DNA of 64,000 bases, from contig NZ_JAJBZH010000004.1 in assembly GCF_020551945.1 (NCBI RefSeq), positions 62,001 through 126,000 on the forward strand, in the 5' to 3' direction. The notes under the pieces were generated by a model. That model searched no databases. It had not been told where the DNA came from and saw nothing but the letters and a program-made list of their open reading frames with translations. The position numbers were made by a program, and so were the translations under genes. Origin of the DNA: Cellulosimicrobium marinum. GTDB lineage: Bacteria > Actinomycetota > Actinomycetes > Actinomycetales > Cellulomonadaceae. Position 1 is the stretch's first letter. Every line of letters starts with the position of its first letter. This document shows positions 45,071-53,740 of this stretch, in pieces.

Positions 45071-45850
45071 GTGCGTCGTGATGTCCGTTCCTCGGCAGTT
45101 GTGGAGCTGTCGCGCGGCATGGCGTCGGAGCTGTTCCGGAGCAACCGCGCCGTTGTCGCGATGCTCGTCTCCTTCGGGTGTCTCCTGGCGGTGAGCGCTC
45201 TCGTCGACCACCTCGTGGGGAAGGCGACGGGTGTCCGATCGACGGTGCTCGACGACAACCTCGCGGTCCTCCTCGTCGTGGGCCTGGCAACCGTCGCGGT
45301 CTCGGGGACCGCGTTGTCACTGGCCACCATGCGTCACCGCGGGACGTTGCGGCTCCTCGCGACGACTCCCGTCCCCCGGGCAGCGATCCTGGGGAGCCAG
45401 GTTCCTGTGCGTGCGGGTGTCGCGTTCGTCGAGACGGCGGTGGTGGTCGCCCTCGCGGCCACCCGCGGACTCCTGACTCCGGCTGAGCTCCCCGCGCTGC
45501 TCGGCGTCGTGGGGGGCGGGTTCGCCATGCTGCTGGGTCTCGGCCTGCTGCTCGGCGCCCGCATGCGCGATCCGGACCTCGCGCTGCAGGTCGGAGGCGT
45601 GGTGCCGGTGGTCGTGCTCTTCACGGCGGGCAGCGTGATCCCGACGGACTCCGTCCCTCGCGCGTTGTCCCTCGCGATCGACGCGCTGCCGACGACATGG
45701 TTCGTGCGTTCGCTCGACAGCCTGTTGACAGGGTCGCCGCCCGTGCTCCCCCTGCCGGTCGCGGCAGGTGTGCTCATTCTCGCGGGAGCACTTCTCGTCG
45801 CCCTCGGTGTGCGCTTCTTCGACTGGGGCCGGGAGCCCGTTCGTCGGTGA
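45071..45850 (+). CDS. ABC-2 permease
   Basis: 259 residues, six hydrophobic spans. It is a diverged paralogue of the interrupted permease two genes upstream, sharing RGTLRLLATTPVPR, the GSVIPTDSVPRALSLAIDALPTTW block and the C-terminal FFDWGR. Unlike its sister it is full-length. GTG 3 bp after the ATPase stop. Confidence 0.88.
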   Translation: MRRDVRSSAVVELSRGMASELFRSNRAVVAMLVSFGCLLAVSALVDHLVGKATGVRSTVLDDNLAVLLVVGLATVAVSGTALSLATMRHRGTLRLLATTPVPRAAILGSQVPVRAGVAFVETAVVVALAATRGLLTPAELPALLGVVGGGFAMLLGLGLLLGARMRDPDLALQVGGVVPVVVLFTAGSVIPTDSVPRALSLAIDALPTTWFVRSLDSLLTGSPPVLPLPVAAGVLILAGALLVALGVRFFDWGREPVRR

Positions 45851-46007
45851 CGGGTCGCCCTTCCGTCGCGAATCGCAGGCGTGCGTCCACCGGTTTCGCA
45901 CCCCCAGACCGAGCACCGCCAGCGACCCTGCCCGTCGGCGTCGCTCGCCGGTCCGAGGAGAGTGACGACGACCCTCGCCCGACCTCCTCGGCTCGGCCGG
46001 CGCGGCC

Positions 46008-47177
46008 TCAGGCCAGTCGCTCGACCACGTGGTCGACGCACGCCGTGAGGGCGCGGACGTCGTCGGGCTCGATCGCGGGGAACATCGCGACGCGCAGCTG
46101 GTTGCGGCCGAGCTTGCGGTAGGGGAAGACGTCGAGGACGCCGTTCGCGCGCAGCGCGGCGACGACGGCGGTCGCGTCGACCGCGTCGTCGAGGTCGATC
46201 GTGCCGACGACGGTCGAGCGCTCGGCCGGGTCGGCGACGAACGGCGTCGCCCAGTCGCGCGTCTCGGCCCAGCCGTAGAGGTGCGCTGCGGACTCGGCGG
46301 AGCGACCCGCGGCCCAGGCGAGGCCGCCGTTGCCGAGCAGCCAGTCGACCTGCTCCGCGAGCATGACGAGCGTGGCGACCGCCGGGGTGTTGAGCGTCTG
46401 GTCCTGGCGCGAGTTCGCCGCCGCGGTGCGCAGCGAGAGCGACTCGGGCACCCACCGGGTGCCGCTCGTCTCGACCTCGTCGGCTCGCGCGAGGGCATCG
46501 GGGGAGCAGACGGCGAGCCACAGGCCGCCGTCCGACCCGAAGACCTTCTGCGGGGCGAAGTAGTAGACGTCGGTCTGGCCGACGTCGACGGGGAGCGCGC
46601 CCGCGCCCGACGTCGCGTCGACGAGGGTCAGTGCACCGCGCTCGCGGGACCCGGGCACGCGGCGCACGGGCGCCATCGCGCCCGTCGAGGTCTCGTTGTG
46701 CGGCGTGGCGTGGACGTCGACGTCGTCGGCGGGGGCGAGGTGCGCGACCGTCCCGGCCGGTGCGGAGATCACCTGCGACGGGTCGAGGAACGGTGCTGCG
46801 GTCGTCGCGGCGGCGAACTTCGCGCCGAACTCCCCGAACGCGGCGTGCTGGGCCTTGCGCCGCACGAGGCAGGCGGTCGCGACGTCCCAGAAGGACGTGG
46901 ACCCGCCGTTGCCGAGGACGACCTCGTACCCGTCCGGCACGTCGAAGAGCGTCGCGATCCCCTCGCGCACGCGGCGCACGAGCGCGCGGACGGGCTCCTG
47001 GCGGTGCGACGTCCCGAGAAGGTTCGTGCCGGCGTCGGCCACGGCCCGCACCTGGGCGGAGCGGACCTTGCTGGGACCGGAGCCGAAGCGCCCGTCGGAC
47101 GGCAGCAGGTCCGCGGGGACCCGGATGGTGGCGGGGTCGGCGGGGCGGACGTCGGCGGGGCGCGCGGGCTCGGTCAC
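46008..47177 (-). CDS. serC: Phosphoserine transaminase
   Basis: 389 residues, the actinobacterial form of SerC. Conserved blocks are RFGSGPSKVR, NLLGTSHRQEPVR and GNGGSTSFWD. PLP-binding Lys211 is in YYFAPQKVFGSDGG and LNTPAVATL follows. Converts 3-phosphohydroxypyruvate and glutamate to phosphoserine in serine synthesis (and acts in pyridoxine synthesis). GTG at 47177. Divergent from the DtxR gene, about 200 bp between starts, with TACACT (47300-47305) as a possible -10 box on the other strand. Confidence 0.95.
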   Translation of the reverse strand: MTEPARPADVRPADPATIRVPADLLPSDGRFGSGPSKVRSAQVRAVADAGTNLLGTSHRQEPVRALVRRVREGIATLFDVPDGYEVVLGNGGSTSFWDVATACLVRRKAQHAAFGEFGAKFAAATTAAPFLDPSQVISAPAGTVAHLAPADDVDVHATPHNETSTGAMAPVRRVPGSRERGALTLVDATSGAGALPVDVGQTDVYYFAPQKVFGSDGGLWLAVCSPDALARADEVETSGTRWVPESLSLRTAAANSRQDQTLNTPAVATLVMLAEQVDWLLGNGGLAWAAGRSAESAAHLYGWAETRDWATPFVADPAERSTVVGTIDLDDAVDATAVVAALRANGVLDVFPYRKLGRNQLRVAMFPAIEPDDVRALTACVDHVVERLA

Positions 47178-47375
47178 AGCGTCACCCTACGCGCGCGCGG
47201 AGGACGACCGGGCGGTCGATCCAGGGCTGACGGGGTCCGTGTCACGGGAGCGTCGGCGCAGTCCCGCGAATCCCTCCCGGGAGCGTCAGCGGATCGTCAT
47301 ACACTGGCCCGACGGCCCGCCCGGACGGGCAGGTGCGCCCGAAGGGCGGCCCGAGCCGACGACAGGGGAGCCGAC

Positions 47376-48083
47376 GTGACCGATCTGATCGACACCACCG
47401 AGATGTACCTGAAGACGATCTACGAGCTCGTCGAGGAGGGGATCGTCCCGCTGCGTGCCCGGATCGCCGAGCGGCTCGGGCACTCCGGCCCCACGGTCTC
47501 GCAGACGGTGGCCCGCATGGAGCGGGACGGTCTCGTCGTCGTCACGGGGGAACGCCACCTCGAGCTCACGACGGCCGGGCACGACAAGGCGACGCGCGTC
47601 ATGCGCAAGCACCGCCTCGCGGAGCGCCTGCTGACGGACGTCATCAAGCTCGACTGGGAGCACGTGCACACCGAGGCGTGCCGCTGGGAGCACGTGATGA
47701 GCGAGCTCGTCGAGGAGCGTCTCGTCGCCCTCCTCGACCACCCGCACGAGGACCCGTACGGCAACCCTATCCCGGGTCTCGCCGAGCTGGGGGAGCCCTG
47801 CGAGGACGTCGAGTTCCTCGACGGCGTGGTCTCGCTCCCGGCGCACCTCGAGCAGGTCGGCGCGGGTGAGGACGAGGTGGACGTGGTGTTGTGCCGCATC
47901 GCCGAGCCCGTCCAGGTCGACGTCGACCTCCTCGCCGGGCTGGCCGAGGCCGGCGTCCTCCCGCGGCGGACGGTCACGGTGCGGCGCGACGGCCCGGGCG
48001 TCGTCGTGCGCGGGCGGGGCGCGTCGGTGGAGCTCGACCTGCCCGACGACGTCGCGCGTCACCTGTTCGTGGCCCGCGCCTAG
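47376..48083 (+). CDS. ideR: DtxR/IdeR-family iron-dependent regulator
   Basis: 235 residues, same length class as DtxR (226) and IdeR (230). Winged helix with LRARIAERLGHSGPTVSQTVARMERDGLV as the recognition region. All metal ligands fall at the DtxR positions: Met10, Cys102, Glu105, His106 (primary) and His79, Glu83, His98 (ancillary). C-terminal SH3-like domain present (VARRD-like RRDGPGVVVRGRGASVELD). Predicted to bind Fe(II) and repress iron uptake genes. No clear iron box was found in its own upstream region. GTG chosen by the match to DtxR's N-terminus. Confidence 0.93.
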   Translation: MTDLIDTTEMYLKTIYELVEEGIVPLRARIAERLGHSGPTVSQTVARMERDGLVVVTGERHLELTTAGHDKATRVMRKHRLAERLLTDVIKLDWEHVHTEACRWEHVMSELVEERLVALLDHPHEDPYGNPIPGLAELGEPCEDVEFLDGVVSLPAHLEQVGAGEDEVDVVLCRIAEPVQVDVDLLAGLAEAGVLPRRTVTVRRDGPGVVVRGRGASVELDLPDDVARHLFVARA

Positions 48084-48148
48084 CCGGACATCCGGGGAGA
48101 ATGGCTACCTGACCTGCGACGACGGGTTCGTTCTAGCCATGTCGTAAT

Positions 48149-48174
48149 GGGAACGTGACTTTTGCGGGGGCGTC
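48149..48174 (+). promoter_or_regulatory. ECF (SigE-type) promoter-like sequence
   Basis: GGGAAC (48149-48154), 16 bp, then CGTC (48171-48174). This resembles promoters of actinobacterial cell-envelope ECF sigma factors (AAC-N16-TC type). It lies about 50 bp upstream of the riboswitch. An overlapping TACGGT (48178-48183) could instead be a sigma-70-type -10. Inference only. Confidence 0.4.
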
Positions 48175-48229
48175 ATGTACGGTCGTCCTGCTCCACCGGA
48201 AAATCTCTCCGACGGAGTCCTCGAGCGGA

Positions 48230-48396
48230 ACGCCGAACCCTGTCGCCGCCCGAGGTCCACGACGACCTACGACAGGGACGGGGGACCCACTTCCGGGCGC
48301 TGGTGACAGTGTCCTTGGGGTGAAGCCCGGCAGACCTCGGTCTGCAGGGCCGGGTGCTTTCTCCCACCCGAACCCGACAGCTGACCTCGCAGGCGT
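48230..48396 (+). ncRNA. Cyclic di-AMP riboswitch (ydaO-yuaA class)
   Basis: The conserved elements appear in order: closing stem P1 ACGCC/GGCGT (48230-48234 and 48392-48396), GAACCCTGTCG, GGGGACCCA (48281-48289), CCTTGGGGTGAAGC (48313-48326), the variable hairpin GCAGACCTCGGTCTGC, and CTTTCTCCCACCCGAACCCGACAGCTG near the 3' end. The class senses c-di-AMP and in actinobacteria commonly precedes cell-wall hydrolase genes such as this NlpC/P60 gene. The ribosome site AGGAG (48399-48403) is only 3 nt beyond P1. Confidence 0.88.
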
Positions 48397-48410
48397 ACAG
48401 GAGACCTACA

Positions 48411-49214
48411 GTGACCGTGAGCACGACTCGCGCCCGCCACCGCGCGGCGCGGCGTCCCATGACGCCACTCACCACCATCGCCCAGGCCGCGTCGGACCAG
48501 GTGTCCACCGTCGGTCGCCGGACCGCCGTCGTCGCCGCCTCGTCCGGGCTGATCGTCTCGATGATCGGTGCCGCGGCGCCCGCCACCGCGGCCCCCGTCG
48601 ACAGCGAGCCCAAGCTCAACTCGGTCGACCTCAGTGCGCTCACCGCGCAGGCGCGTCAGGCGCTCGAGGCCGCCCCGACCGTGACCGTCGCCGCCGACGC
48701 CGCGTTCACCATCGAGGCCGCCCCCGTCAAGGTGACTCCCGCCCCTGAGCCGGAGCCCGAGCCGGAGCCGGAGCCGGTCGTCGAGCGCACCGAGCAGACG
48801 AGCCGGACCCAGGAGCGCCAGTCCACGCAGGCCGAGGCGCCCGCGCAGGAAGAGGCCGCGGTCTCCGCGCCCGCCTCCGCGCACGGGAGCACGATCGTCT
48901 CGATCGCCGCGCGCTACGTGGGCGTCCCGTACGTCTACGGCGGCACCACGCCCGACGGCTTCGACTGCTCCGGCTTCACGAGCTACGTCTACGCCCAGGT
49001 CGGCATCAGCCTGCCGCGCACCTCGGGCGCGCAGGGCTCGGTCGGCACCAAGGTGCCGCGTTCGCAGGCCCAGCCCGGCGACCTCATCTGGACGCCCGGC
49101 CACATCGCCATCTACGCCGGCGACAACATGCAGATCGACGCCCCGCGCCCCGGCAAGACGATCCAGTTCCGTCAGATCTGGCAGTCGAACCCGACGTTCA
49201 TCCGCGTCGCCTGA
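48411..49214 (+). CDS. Secreted NlpC/P60 peptidoglycan hydrolase
   Basis: 267 residues. Signal peptide with a long basic start (hydrophobic part about 39-60, cleavage near ATAAP), a Pro-Glu repeat (PEPEPEPEPEP, about 110-123), then the NlpC/P60 domain (about 160-267). Catalytic Cys186 (GFDCSGF) and His231 (PGHIAIYAG) are present. Cleaves peptide stems of cell wall outside the cell. No LysM or SH3 binding domain. AGGAG 7 nt before the GTG. Regulated by the c-di-AMP riboswitch just upstream, in line with wall-remodelling genes of streptomycetes. Confidence 0.93.
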   Translation: MTVSTTRARHRAARRPMTPLTTIAQAASDQVSTVGRRTAVVAASSGLIVSMIGAAAPATAAPVDSEPKLNSVDLSALTAQARQALEAAPTVTVAADAAFTIEAAPVKVTPAPEPEPEPEPEPVVERTEQTSRTQERQSTQAEAPAQEEAAVSAPASAHGSTIVSIAARYVGVPYVYGGTTPDGFDCSGFTSYVYAQVGISLPRTSGAQGSVGTKVPRSQAQPGDLIWTPGHIAIYAGDNMQIDAPRPGKTIQFRQIWQSNPTFIRVA

Positions 49215-49253
49215 CCACAGCACCGCGCGCGCTCTCACGAGCGTCCGGGTCCT

Positions 49254-49295
49254 CGAACCCCGTCCACACCGCTTGTCGCGGCAGGGCGGGGTTCG
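49254..49295 (+). terminator. Terminator-like hairpin
   Basis: CGAACCCCG (49254-49262) and CGGGGTTCG (49287-49295) form a perfect 9-bp stem with a 24-nt loop, 39 bp after the NlpC/P60 stop. The same arm sequence is used in the hairpin at 57100-57157. Confidence 0.55.
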
Positions 49296-49399
49296 TGGCA
49301 TTCTTGACGTGTTCGTGACCTGTCGCGGACGGACACGGGGCTCTTCTCGGGCTAGGTTGGTCGTCCGGTGGCACGTGCCCCACGAGAGGAGCGTCATCG

Positions 49400-50341
49400 A
49401 TGACCCGCACCGACACCGTCCTCGTCGGGGTGGACGGCTCGGCCCCGAGCCTCCACGCCCTCGACTGGGCGGCCGCCTACGCTCAGCGGGTCGGCTGGTC
49501 CCTGCACATCGTGTGCACCTACTCGCTCCCGTCGTTCACCGCGGCGTCGCTCGACGGCGGCTACGCCGCGCTCGACGACTCGGCCATCCAGGAGGGCGCC
49601 CGGGCCGTGCTGGAGGAGGCCCAGGCGCGAGCCGAGGCGGCCGGGGTCCGGACCAGCGCGACCGTCACCACCGGTGATGCAGCGGGCGTGCTCGTCGAGA
49701 TGTCCCGCGAGCACTCGCTCGCCGTCGTCGGGACCCGAGGCCGCGGCGGGTTCACCGAACGGCTCCTCGGCACGGTCTCGTCCGCGCTCCCCGCGCACGC
49801 CCACTGCCCGACGGTCGTCGTCCCGCTGCGGCCGCAGGGCACGACGGAGGGCGCCGACGAGGCCGGGCTGCCGCCGATCGGCCCGTTGCGACGCATCGTG
49901 GTCGGGGTCGACGGCTCTCCCTCGGCCGAGATCGCCCTGCGGCACGCGATCCGCCAGGCGCAGGCATGGGACGCACAGCTCGTCGCCGTGGCCGGCGTGC
50001 CCGTCGGCGCCGGGGCAGGGCTGCTCGCCTGGCTCCCTGCCTCGATCGACCACGAGCAGGTCCTCGCCGACGTCACGGAGGGGCTCAACGTCATCATCGA
50101 CCGGCACGAGGCCGAGAACCCCGGGCTGACGATCAAGCGGATCGTCCTCGACGGCACGGGTGCCGAGCTCCTGACGGAGTTCTCCACCGCGTCCGACCTC
50201 ATCGTCGTCGGGTCGCGCGGGCGCGGCGGGTTCCGCGGCCTCTTGCTCGGCTCGACCAGCCAGGCCGTGCTGCACCACTCCGCGTGCCCCGTGATGGTCG
50301 TGACGAAGAAGTGCGACGACGAGGCGGCGCCGCCGAGCTGA
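49400..50341 (+). CDS. Tandem universal stress protein (UspA)
   Basis: 313 residues, two UspA domains (about 1-150 and 160-305). Each has the ATP-binding GxxGxGG(F)...G(S/T) motif: GTRGRGGFTERLLGTVS and GSRGRGGFRGLLLGSTS, and a DGS motif near its start. Tandem ATP-binding Usps of this kind are linked to dormancy and hypoxia in mycobacteria. Ribosome site GAGAGGAG precedes the ATG. Monocistronic. Confidence 0.94.
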   Translation: MTRTDTVLVGVDGSAPSLHALDWAAAYAQRVGWSLHIVCTYSLPSFTAASLDGGYAALDDSAIQEGARAVLEEAQARAEAAGVRTSATVTTGDAAGVLVEMSREHSLAVVGTRGRGGFTERLLGTVSSALPAHAHCPTVVVPLRPQGTTEGADEAGLPPIGPLRRIVVGVDGSPSAEIALRHAIRQAQAWDAQLVAVAGVPVGAGAGLLAWLPASIDHEQVLADVTEGLNVIIDRHEAENPGLTIKRIVLDGTGAELLTEFSTASDLIVVGSRGRGGFRGLLLGSTSQAVLHHSACPVMVVTKKCDDEAAPPS

Positions 50342-50360
50342 GACGCCGCCCCGTGCCGGG

Positions 50361-51212
50361 TCAGCTGCGGTTGCGGTAGAGGCGCATCGTGATCGGCGCG
50401 AGGACCGCCGTGAGCACGACGGACGCGACGAGCACCCACATGATGCCGCTGAGGTCCGGGTCGCCGGCCATGAGGCTCCGCACGGCGGTGACGAGGTGCG
50501 TGACGGGGTTGACGTCGACGAAGCGCTGCAGCACGGTCGGCATCGTCGAGGGGTCGACGAAGATGTTCGACGCGAAGGTCAGCGGCATGAGGACGAGCAT
50601 CGACGTGCCCATGACGGCGTTGGGCGACCGCAGGACCAGCCCGAGGGCGGTGAACACCCAGCTCAGCGCGAACGAGAAGACGAGCAGCAGCAGGACGCCC
50701 AGGACCACCCCGACGGCGCCGCCCGGGGGGCGGAACCCGAGGACGAGGCCGAGCGCGAGCGTCACCACGGACGCGATCGTGTAGCGGACCGTGTCGCCGA
50801 GCAGCGCGCCGACGATCGGTGCGGGCCGCCACACCGGGAGCGAGCGGAACCGGTCGAACACGCCCTTCGAGATGTCCGTGTTCATCGTGTACCCGGTGTA
50901 GATCGTCGTGAACAGCACGGCCTGCACAAGGATCCCGGGGAGCAGGAACTGCAGGTAGCTCTGCACGTCGCCGGCGAGCGCCCCGCCGAACAGGTACGTG
51001 AACATGAGCGTGAAGATGATCGGCGACACCGTGACGTCGAACAGCTGCTCCGGGACGTGCTTGATCTTCAGCAGGGCGCGCCACGTGTACGTGAGGGTCG
51101 CGGACACCGGCGACGGCCTGCTCGGTCGGGTCTCCAGCGCCACGGCCTCACGGAGCGCCCCGGCCTCCGGCGCGCGCAGCTCCGCAGCGGTGGTGGTGGG
51201 CTCGGTCGCCAT
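50361..51212 (-). CDS. ABC-2 permease, DrrB-like
   Basis: 283 residues, six hydrophobic spans. Contains IIFTLMFTYLFGGALAG, the ABC-2 signature region GILVQAVLFTTIYTGYTMNTDISKGVFDRFRSLP, and VDPSTMPTVLQRFVDVNPVTHLVTAVR, all typical of daunorubicin-resistance type permeases. One-base overlap (TGATG) with the ATPase gene. Confidence 0.92.
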   Translation of the reverse strand: MATEPTTTAAELRAPEAGALREAVALETRPSRPSPVSATLTYTWRALLKIKHVPEQLFDVTVSPIIFTLMFTYLFGGALAGDVQSYLQFLLPGILVQAVLFTTIYTGYTMNTDISKGVFDRFRSLPVWRPAPIVGALLGDTVRYTIASVVTLALGLVLGFRPPGGAVGVVLGVLLLLVFSFALSWVFTALGLVLRSPNAVMGTSMLVLMPLTFASNIFVDPSTMPTVLQRFVDVNPVTHLVTAVRSLMAGDPDLSGIMWVLVASVVLTAVLAPITMRLYRNRS

Positions 51213-52210
51213 CAGGCCACCTCCTCCATCGTCGTGTCGGGTTCGTCGACCGGTTGGCCGGTGAGGGCGAGGAACACCTCGTCGAGGCTCGGCTGCCCGA
51301 GCGTGAACTCCGGGACGACGATGCCCGCGTCGCCGAGCGCGGGGAGGACCCCGGCGACGGCGGTGGCGCCGTCGTCGGGCACCCGTGCGGAGAGGGCGTA
51401 CGGGTCGTTCGCGAGGGAGACGTCGGTGCCGAGCACCCGCCCGACGATCTCGGCGGCCTGCGTCCGCTGCGCGGAGTCCGCGAGGCGCAGATGGACGGCG
51501 CCCTCGCCGACGGACCGCTTGAGCTCCGTCGCGGTGCCCTCGGCGATGACGTTGCCGTGGTCGATCACCGCGATCTTGTCCGCGAGCTGGTCCGCCTCCT
51601 CCAGGTACTGCGTCGTGAGGAGCACGGTCGCGCCGTCGGCGACGAGCACGCGCACGATGTCCCACACCTGGTTGCGGCTGCGCGGGTCCAGGCCGGTCGT
51701 CGGCTCGTCGAGGAACAGCACGCGCGGGCTCATGACGAGGCTCGCGGCCAGGTCGATCCGTCGACGCATGCCGCCCGAGTACGTCTTGACCTGGCGGTCC
51801 CCGGCGTCGCCCAGGCCGAACGCGTCCAGCAGGTCGGCCGAGCGGCGTCGCGCGGACCCTCCGAGGAACCCGTACAGCCGGGCGAGCATCACGAGGTTCT
51901 CGGTGCCGGTGAGGTCCTCGTCGACGGACGCGTACTGGCCGGTGAGCCCGACGACGGAGCGCACCTTGTCGGCGTCGCGCACCACGTCGTGGCCGAGGAC
52001 CGTCGCGGTGCCCGCGTCGGGCTGCAGCAGCGTGGCGAGCATCCGGACGGCCGTCGTCTTGCCCGCACCGTTCGGTCCGAGCACACCGAGGACGGTTCCC
52101 TCGGGCACGGCGAGGTCGATGCCGTCGACCGCCTTGGTCACGGACTTCCCGGACGTGAAGTGCTTGACGAGGCCTCGCGCCTCGATCGCGAGGTCGCTGG
52201 TCGCGGTCAT
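51212..52210 (-). CDS. ABC ATPase, daunorubicin-resistance DrrA-like
   Basis: 332 residues. Walker [16 protein letters not shown]-loop [17 protein letters not shown], signature [16 protein letters not shown], Walker [19 protein letters not shown]-switch TTQYLEEAD, and the DrrA-type C-terminal domain with [14 protein letters not shown]. With the overlapping DrrB-like permease it forms a two-gene drug or lipid exporter. Substrate unknown; no biosynthetic cluster is nearby. Confidence 0.93.
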   Translation of the reverse strand: MTATSDLAIEARGLVKHFTSGKSVTKAVDGIDLAVPEGTVLGVLGPNGAGKTTAVRMLATLLQPDAGTATVLGHDVVRDADKVRSVVGLTGQYASVDEDLTGTENLVMLARLYGFLGGSARRRSADLLDAFGLGDAGDRQVKTYSGGMRRRIDLAASLVMSPRVLFLDEPTTGLDPRSRNQVWDIVRVLVADGATVLLTTQYLEEADQLADKIAVIDHGNVIAEGTATELKRSVGEGAVHLRLADSAQRTQAAEIVGRVLGTDVSLANDPYALSARVPDDGATAVAGVLPALGDAGIVVPEFTLGQPSLDEVFLALTGQPVDEPDTTMEEVA

Positions 52211-52377
52211 GTCCCCTCCTGGCCGTCGCAGAGCCGCCCGGAGCCCCGGGCCACCCACCACCGACCGTCGCGGCCGGCGGAACTCATCGGTGGTGCGCGA
52301 CCTCCATCGTGCGCCGCGCCACCCACACGTGGCCAGTGAGATTCGTCAGGAGCGGAACCGCCGCGCCCGGGGTGAGT

Positions 52378-52430
52378 ACCAAGGTTCCCGAGTTACTCCC
52401 TCGGCGGACCGCGGTACTACTTCGCGGCCT
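52378..52430. repeat. Degenerate 21-bp-type repeat, locus 3
   Basis: ACCAAGGTTC at 52378 and ACCGCGGTACTACTTCGCGG at 52408 match the unit seen at 1 kb and 25 kb (ACCACGGTTCTCCCTCG). The second unit overlaps the last codons and stop of the aminotransferase gene. Between them is ACTCCCTCGGCGG, the second half of a unit. Confidence 0.5.
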
Positions 52431-53730
52431 GCTCCGCCGCGGCGAGGAGGACGCACGTCGCGACGCCGTCCATGGCGACGCGGACCTCGTCCAGCGGGGG
52501 GAGCGAGGGGGCGAGGCGCAGCACGGTGTCCTGCGGGTCCTTGCCGTACGGGTAGGCGGCGCCGGCGGGGGTGAGGGCGATGCCTGCGGCCTTCGCGAGC
52601 TCGACGACGCGCGACGCGGTCCCGGCGGGGACCTCGAGGCTGACGAAGTAGCCGCCCTTCGGGTCGGTCCACGACCCGACGCCCCACGGGCCGAGGCGCT
52701 CGGCGAGGATGCCGGTGACAGCCTCGAACTTGGGCGCGAGGATGTCGCGGTGCTTGCGCATGTGGGCGCGCACGCCCTCGGCGTCGCCGAAGAACAGGGC
52801 GTGGCGGAGCTGGTTGACCTTGTCGGGGCCGATGGCGCGCGACGACAGGTGGGTGCGGTGGGCGGCGACGTTCGCGGGCGAGGACGCGAGGAACGCGACG
52901 CCCGCCCCGGCGAAGGTGATCTTCGACGTGGAGGCGAACAGGACGACCCGGTCCGGGTTGCCCGCCTCGGCGGCGAGCCCGATCGCGTCGGCGGTGGTGA
53001 CCTCGTCCTGCGTGAGGTGGTGCAGCGCGTAGGCGTTGTCCCACAGGATGCGGAAGTCGGGGGCGGCGGTCGGCATGGACACGAGGCGCCGGGCGACGTC
53101 GTCGGTGACGACCGACCCGTCGGGGTTGGCGTACGTCGGCACGACCCACATGCCCTTGATGCTCGGGTCGTCGGCGACGAGCGCGGCGACGGCCTCGGCG
53201 TCGGGGCCGTCGGGCGTCATGGGCACGGTGATCATCTCGATGCCGAGGGCCTCGCACACGGCGAAGTGGCGGTCGTAGCCGGGCACGGGGCAGATCCACC
53301 GCACGCGCTCCTCGCGGCCCCAGGGGCGCGTCGACCCGGGGACGCCGTACAGCACGGCGTCGGCGAGGGTGTCATACATGAGGGTGAGGCTCGCGTTGCC
53401 CGCGGCGAGGAGCTGGTCGACGGGCACGCCGAGCAGCTCGGCGAAGATGCGCCGGAGCTGGGGGAGGCCGTCGAGGCCGCCGTAGTTGCGCACGTCCGTG
53501 CCGGTGTCGTCCGTGTGGACGCCTTCGCCCGGGAGGGCGAGCAGCGCCTCGGACAGGTCGAGCTGTTCCGCGGACGGCTTGCCCCGCGTGAGGTCGAGCC
53601 GCAGGCCGAGGGCCTGCAGGTCGGCGTACGCGCGGCGCAGGTCGTCGAGCGACGCCGCGAGCGCGGCGGGGTCGGCGGTGGTCGCGGCGGTGGTGTCGGT
53701 GGGCTCGGACGGGTGCGCGGCGGTGGTCAC
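52417..53730 (-). CDS. PLP-dependent aminotransferase (MocR-type aspartate aminotransferase family)
   Basis: 437 residues, fold type I. Matches the family annotated Aminotran_MocR without a DNA-binding domain: LDLTRGKPSAEQLDLS near the start, DVRNYGGLDGLPQLRRIFAELLGV, WICPVPGYDRHF, VVPTYANPDGS, PLP Lys in FASTSKITFAGAG, and DPKGGYFVSLE. Some members are aspartate aminotransferases. 10 bp downstream of rocD, so probably part of the arginine/ornithine operon. GTG at 53730. Confidence 0.88.
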   Translation of the reverse strand: MTTAAHPSEPTDTTAATTADPAALAASLDDLRRAYADLQALGLRLDLTRGKPSAEQLDLSEALLALPGEGVHTDDTGTDVRNYGGLDGLPQLRRIFAELLGVPVDQLLAAGNASLTLMYDTLADAVLYGVPGSTRPWGREERVRWICPVPGYDRHFAVCEALGIEMITVPMTPDGPDAEAVAALVADDPSIKGMWVVPTYANPDGSVVTDDVARRLVSMPTAAPDFRILWDNAYALHHLTQDEVTTADAIGLAAEAGNPDRVVLFASTSKITFAGAGVAFLASSPANVAAHRTHLSSRAIGPDKVNQLRHALFFGDAEGVRAHMRKHRDILAPKFEAVTGILAERLGPWGVGSWTDPKGGYFVSLEVPAGTASRVVELAKAAGIALTPAGAAYPYGKDPQDTVLRLAPSLPPLDEVRVAMDGVATCVLLAAAEQAAK

Positions 53731-53740
53731 CCTCCGGACT

